From Thermoanaerobacterales bacterium (GTDB lineage Bacteria; Actinomycetota; Acidimicrobiia; Acidimicrobiales; VFJN01), in assembly GCA_017577565.1 (NCBI GenBank), contig PKRH01000001.1:1-64000 (forward strand): DNA of 64,000 bases, given 5' to 3'. The notes below the pieces were generated by a model. That model saw nothing but the letters and a program-made list of their open reading frames with translations, had not been told where the DNA came from and made no database searches. Shown one piece after another: positions 62,079 through 64,000 of the stretch. The position numbers and the translations under genes were made by a program. How positions within the stretch are numbered: the first letter of the stretch is position 1; each line of letters opens with the position of its first letter.

Positions 62079-62102
62079 CCCGCCCGGCGACGGCCGGGCG
62101 GG
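62079..62102 (-). terminator. Hairpin terminator after the Gln-rich gene
   Basis: A perfect 10-bp stem, CCCGCCCGGC (62079-62088) and GCCGGGCGGG (62093-62102), with a GACG loop, lies 17 nt beyond the stop of the gene at 62120. A second short stem is at 62016-62033. No U-tract. Confidence 0.6.
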
Positions 62103-62119
62103 CCGGGGCGGGCGGGGCG

Positions 62120-62458
62120 TCAGCCCTCGCCGTCGGCGTCCTCGTCCTCGTCGGCCGGCTGGGCCAGCAGCCCGCCGGCCGCGGCGAGCGCGGTGGCCAG
62201 CCCGGCGGCCTTGTCGATCACCTGGGCGATGGCGATCTCGGCGGCGCCGGGCATGGGCGAGGGCGGGTCGCCCAGCGACCGCAGCAGCGCCGTCGGGTCC
62301 TGCGTGGGCGCGATGGGCTCGACCTCGGGCAGCGGCGGCACCGGCCGCCACAGGTCGACCCGCCGCTTCTTGGCCTTGGCGGCCTGGCGGCGCCGGCGCG
62401 ACCGGGAGGCCTTGCGGGGCTGCTGCTGTTGCTGTTGCTGCTGGTTCTCGGCGTTCAC
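62120..62458 (-). CDS. Small Gln-rich, basic-to-acidic protein linked to the SNF2 helicase
   Basis: A 112-residue protein I do not recognise. It starts with a run of eight Gln, then a very basic stretch (SRSRRRRQAAKAKKRRVDLW, about residues 18-37) of nucleic-acid-binding type, a Pro-rich middle (PVPPLPEVEPIAP), a hydrophobic helix-forming part (about 70-95, AIAQVIDKAAGLATALAAAGGLL) and an acidic end (DEDEDADGEG). GTG 62458 has GGAGG 7 nt upstream, and the gene lies 38 nt after the helicase stop on the same strand, so it is cotranscribed. The basic tract could bring the protein to DNA, and the pair could act together. Function unknown. Confidence 0.7.
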   Translation of the reverse strand: MNAENQQQQQQQQPRKASRSRRRRQAAKAKKRRVDLWRPVPPLPEVEPIAPTQDPTALLRSLGDPPSPMPGAAEIAIAQVIDKAAGLATALAAAGGLLAQPADEDEDADGEG

Positions 62459-62495
62459 GGGTGGTCCTCCGGGCGGGGCCGGCCCGGCGCGCGGC

Positions 62496-64000
62496 TCACG
62501 AGCCGTTGTCCTCGGTCAGCAGGGCGTCGGGCCGGATGCCGAGGGCGGTGCGCAGCTGGTCGGCGTCGAGGTCGGCGAGCGAGCTCGACTTCGGCAGCAC
62601 GAGGTCGGCGATGTAGCGCTTGCCGGCGACGACCTCCTCGACCCGCTCGTCGACCGTGCCCGGGCACACGAGGCGGTGGGAGATGACCGTGCGGGTCTGG
62701 CCGATGCGCCAGGCGCGGTCGCGGGCCTGGTCCTCGACCGCCGGGTTCCACCACCGGTCGTAGAGGACCACGTGGTTGGCGGCGGTGAGGTTGAGGCCGG
62801 TGCCGCCGGCCTTCAGCGACAGCACCAGCGCCCCCGGGCCCTCGCGGGTCTGGAAGTCCTGGACGATCCGGTCGCGCTGCCCCCGCGGCAGGCCGCCGTG
62901 GTAGCACTCGACCGGGACGCCGGTCAGCTCGGTGAGGTGCTCGGCCAGGCGCTTGCCCCACTCGGCGAAGTGCGTGAAGACCAGCACCTTCTCGCCGGCG
63001 GCGAACACCTGCTCGACGATCTCCTCGAGCCGGGCCAGCTTGCCGGAGCGGCCCGTCAGCGGCCGGCCGTCGTCGTGGTAGGCGGCCGGGTGGTTGCAGA
63101 TCTGCTTGAGCGCCGTGATGGCGGCGAGGATGGCCCCCTGCCGCTTGTCGCGCGGCTCGCTGCTCGACGTCTCCTTGACCAGGCGGTCGAGCACGGCCTG
63201 GTAGAGGCCGATCTGCTCGCTGGTCATGCTGCAGTGGTCGAGCTCGTCGATGCGGTCCGGCAGCTCGGCGGCCACCTCGGGCTCGGCCTTGGTGCGGCGG
63301 AACACGAGCAGGCCGTTGAGCGCCTTGAGCGCCGCCTCGCCCGGGCCCGAGAGCTGGGCCATGAACACCGACCGCTGGCCGACCAGGCCCGGGTTGGTGA
63401 AGTCGAGGATCGACCACAGGTCGCCCAGGCTGTTCTCGATCGGCGTGCCGGTGAGCGCCAGCTTCATGCGGGCGGGGATGCGGCGCAGCTGCTGCGAGGT
63501 CTCGTTGGCGGGGTTCTTGATGGCCTGCGCCTCGTCCAGGACGAGCCGCCGCCACTCGATCCCGGCCAGTGTCTCGACGTCCCGCACGGCCGTGCCGTAG
63601 GTCGTGATGACGAGGTCGGCGCCCTCGATGGCGGACGCGAACTCGCCCGCCGAGGCCCGGGCGGCGCCGTGGTGGACGACGACCTTCAGGTCGGGGGTGA
63701 ACTTCCGGGCCTCGGCGGCCCAGTTGCCGACCACGGCCGGCGGGGCGACGACCAGCGAGGTGCCCTCGTCGCGGGTGCGGCGGATGTGGGCCAGCACGGT
63801 GGGCGTCTTGCCGAGGCCCATGTCGAGGGCGAGGCAGCCGCCCAGCTCGACGGCGTCGAGGAAGCCGAGCCAGGCGAGGGCCTCGGCCTGGTAGGAGCGC
63901 AGCTTGCCCGTGAACCCCTCGGGCTCCGTGACCGGCTCGGTCGGGGCCTGGCGGGCCCTCTCGAGCAGGTCGGTGGCCCAGCCGTGCCCGGCGACGCTGA
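62496..64000 (-). CDS. SNF2/Snf2-like DEAD helicase (N-terminus outside window)
   Basis: The C-terminal part of a SNF2-family ATPase, about 500 residues in view. Motif I is DMGLGKTPTV (Walker A), motif Ia/Ib NWAAEARKF, motif II DEAQAIKN, motif III ALTGTPIEN (about middle), then helicase C with motifs IV VFTHFAEWGKRL, V SLKAGGTGLNLTAAN and VI DRAWRIGQTRTV (RxxQ-R). It moves along dsDNA or remodels nucleoprotein; it lacks a visible REC-type nuclease in this part. The frame is open at the right edge. It shares an operon with the small Gln-rich gene. Confidence 0.94.
   Translation of the reverse strand, partial: SVAGHGWATDLLERARQAPTEPVTEPEGFTGKLRSYQAEALAWLGFLDAVELGGCLALDMGLGKTPTVLAHIRRTRDEGTSLVVAPPAVVGNWAAEARKFTPDLKVVVHHGAARASAGEFASAIEGADLVITTYGTAVRDVETLAGIEWRRLVLDEAQAIKNPANETSQQLRRIPARMKLALTGTPIENSLGDLWSILDFTNPGLVGQRSVFMAQLSGPGEAALKALNGLLVFRRTKAEPEVAAELPDRIDELDHCSMTSEQIGLYQAVLDRLVKETSSSEPRDKRQGAILAAITALKQICNHPAAYHDDGRPLTGRSGKLARLEEIVEQVFAAGEKVLVFTHFAEWGKRLAEHLTELTGVPVECYHGGLPRGQRDRIVQDFQTREGPGALVLSLKAGGTGLNLTAANHVVLYDRWWNPAVEDQARDRAWRIGQTRTVISHRLVCPGTVDERVEEVVAGKRYIADLVLPKSSSLADLDADQLRTALGIRPDALLTEDNGS

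Noticed and set aside
62402-62458. CTG/TTG-type repeat in the Gln-rich gene as a microsatellite
   Set aside because: It is a short coding poly-Gln tract (eight codons) and looks like ordinary low-complexity protein sequence.
62455-62499. A 14-residue frame VSRAPGRPRPEDHP between the helicase and the Gln-rich gene, with GTGA at both ends
   Set aside because: It lacks a separate ribosome site and is short enough to arise by chance; I mention it only as a weaker case beside the galT and MetE leaders.

Overview
The window is a very GC-rich (well above 70% by eye), densely coded stretch of an actinobacterial chromosome. There is no gene-free gap over 300 bp and I see no rRNA, tRNA, CRISPR array, insertion sequence or prophage. 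Gene content (NAD-dependent ligase, MoxR/DUF58 cluster, Fur-family nickel regulator, WYL regulator, deazaflavin-type nitroreductase), frequent GTG starts and many promoters whose -10 box sits 6-10 nt before the start codon fit Actinobacteria. A deep lineage such as Acidimicrobiia is my guess, not a proof.

Region 1 (1-12 kb): a truncated Ser/Thr kinase, ligA, a short MetE-like enzyme, a membrane protein, an MFS exporter coupled to its TetR regulator with an operator over the promoter, then the thio-tRNA pair cysteine desulfurase and mnmA. Region 2 (10-17 kb): a membrane/cell-envelope cluster made of an RDD protein, a SpoIIM-like protein, DUF58, MoxR ATPase, DUF4350, DUF4129 and a multi-pass membrane protein. 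Region 3 (17-25 kb): methyltransferase, galT preceded by a coupled 23-codon ORF, flavin reductase-like protein, rsmI with DUF192, hydrolase, ychF, SIMPL and PHP proteins.

Region 4 (25-31.7 kb): an Xre/RES toxin-antitoxin pair with tandem promoter repeats, running by overlapping reading frames into a prolyl oligopeptidase and a queuosine-salvage enzyme, then two secreted proteins of unknown role behind a palindromic operator. Region 5 (31.7-36 kb): an ECF nickel transporter (M-N-Q-O) divergent from a Fur-family regulator, with a Nur-type box between them. Region 6 (36-49 kb): sugar kinase, PepN, membrane protein, hydrolase, YhhN, ferredoxin reductase with 3Fe ferredoxin, AlkX-like glycosylase, SEC-C methionine aminopeptidase, an OSBS/NSAR-type enolase coupled to threonine dehydratase, an RsbW-like kinase and AzlCD.

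Region 7 (49-64 kb): phosphotriesterase-like lactonase, a nitroreductase/TetR operon with two palindromes around its promoter, a drug-type ABC transporter with a WYL regulator that shares its 23-bp operator, SRPBCC and M50 proteins, enoyl-CoA hydratase, galE, a PAS-GAF-GGDEF cyclase, a lactate-oxidase-like enzyme, and a SNF2 helicase (truncated) coupled to a small Gln-rich protein.

Two design rules recur. Cotranscribed genes mostly join by a 4-nt GTGA overlap. Many promoters look leaderless (TANNNT or CANNNT, 6-10 nt, start codon). These helped me choose starts. The most interesting unexplained items are the WYL operator circuit, the RES/Xre module and its repeats, the Nur-controlled transporter, the short coupled leader ORFs and the Gln-rich helicase partner.
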